DNA of 64,000 nt from Mycolicibacterium bacteremicum (GTDB lineage: Bacteria; Actinomycetota; Actinomycetes; Mycobacteriales; Mycobacteriaceae). Below, one piece after another: positions 63,626 to 64,000 of the stretch. The DNA lies in contig NZ_MVHJ01000004.1 in NCBI RefSeq assembly GCF_002086115.1, positions 124,001 through 188,000 on the forward strand, in the 5' to 3' direction. The position numbers and the translations under genes are program-made. The first letter of the stretch is position 1. Each line of letters begins with the position of its first letter. The notes under the pieces were generated by a model. It did not search any database. It saw only the letters and a list, made by a program, of their open reading frames with translations, and was not told the DNA's origin.

Positions 63626-64000
63626 TCAGATCGCCGTGGTCGGAACGGGGGCCGGTGCGGACACCGGCGCGCCGTAGCGTTCGGTTTCGATCTGCTGCAA
63701 CGACTTACCCTGGGTCCGGGGTGCCCAGACCGCGCCGATGACGAGGGCGACGGTGAGCAGGCCGACCAGCAGGATGCCGACGGTGGTCAGGCCGGTCGCG
63801 GCGAGCATGGTCGGGAAGAAGTAGCTCAGCAGGCCGGTCGCGGTGCGCACCACGAAGAACATCACGCCCTGGGCACTGGCCCGGTAGGGGGTGGCGAACA
63901 TCTCGCTGGCCCACAGGCTGTAGAACGCCTGGCAGCCGATACCTGCCGAGACGCCCCACAGTACGGCGAAGATCAGCATGGTGGTGATACCACCGTCGGT
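63626..64000 (-). CDS. MFS transporter, C-terminal part (runs off window)
   Basis: The last 124 codons of an MFS transporter are visible, with about three helices and the end motif RTQGKSLQQIETERYG. The N-terminal part lies beyond 64000. As the first visible gene of the rhamnose operon it probably imports L-rhamnose. Sugar-porter membership is likely from the PxTxGxSLxxIE-like tail. Confidence 0.8.
   Translation of the reverse strand, partial: TDGGITTMLIFAVLWGVSAGIGCQAFYSLWASEMFATPYRASAQGVMFFVVRTATGLLSYFFPTMLAATGLTTVGILLVGLLTVALVIGAVWAPRTQGKSLQQIETERYGAPVSAPAPVPTTAI

Overview
The window looks like chromosomal DNA of a rapidly growing, soil-type mycobacterium (Mycolicibacterium-like) or a close actinobacterial relative. 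The support is uniformly high GC with near-saturated GC at third codon positions, an F420-dependent luciferase-fold oxidoreductase, three mycofactocin-type SDRs, an LldD2-like lactate dehydrogenase, three P450s, a His-type [3Fe-4S] ferredoxin, many TetR repressors and several apparently leaderless genes. I see no rRNA, tRNA, IS element, phage or CRISPR. The species cannot be fixed by reading alone.

Layout. 1-10 kb: TauD-type dioxygenase, EAL-DICT protein, two small cysteine-rich proteins, MarR/TspO pair, P450-SDR-unknown operon opposite a TetR, then an F420 oxidoreductase with a spore-photoproduct-lyase-like radical SAM protein. 10-17 kb: secreted L,D-transpeptidase-like protein, membrane protein, DHA2-type MFS exporter, hydrolase, and an Mn/Zn ABC importer behind a perfect 22-bp palindrome. 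17-21 kb: an RsbQ-RsbP-like stress module after glgX. 21-27 kb: hydrolase, LysE exporter, a soluble sigma-1-receptor/ERG2-like protein, LysR regulator, small membrane protein and a DASS (SLC13) symporter. 26.7-35.7 kb: two TetR-controlled oxidation clusters (three mycofactocin-type SDRs, CMD-like protein, aldehyde dehydrogenase, ferredoxin plus P450).

35.7-43.6 kb is a sugar cluster under a FadR-type GntR repressor: transporter and split transketolase on one strand; TIM-barrel isomerase, SDR, DhaK/DhaL kinase and RpiB/EryI-type isomerase on the other. TGTCAAC/GTTGACA palindromes lie between the arms. The likely substrate is a tetritol/tetrulose or apiose-like branched sugar. It is followed by a tandem TenA_E/TenA_C pair and a DJ-1/PfpI protein.

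45.4-55.8 kb is the most unusual region. One long minus-strand operon encodes twin polytopic membrane proteins sharing an FWHYNE motif, at least two confidently called single-helix or tiny proteins, a NorQ/CbbQ-type AAA+ ATPase, a NorD-like VWA protein, a 139-aa membrane protein, two DapB-like oxidoreductases and a P450. A third DapB-like gene, a small membrane protein and a TetR run divergently. The AAA+/VWA pair suggests that a metal- or cofactor-dependent membrane complex is being assembled, with the twin proteins as the most likely clients. I do not recognise this system.

55.9-64 kb: an SDR and an acetamidase/formamidase, then an L-rhamnose operon (MFS, RhaI, RhaE-RhaW fusion, RhaB) ending in an lldD2-type lactate dehydrogenase. 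This would carry L-rhamnose to DHAP and pyruvate.
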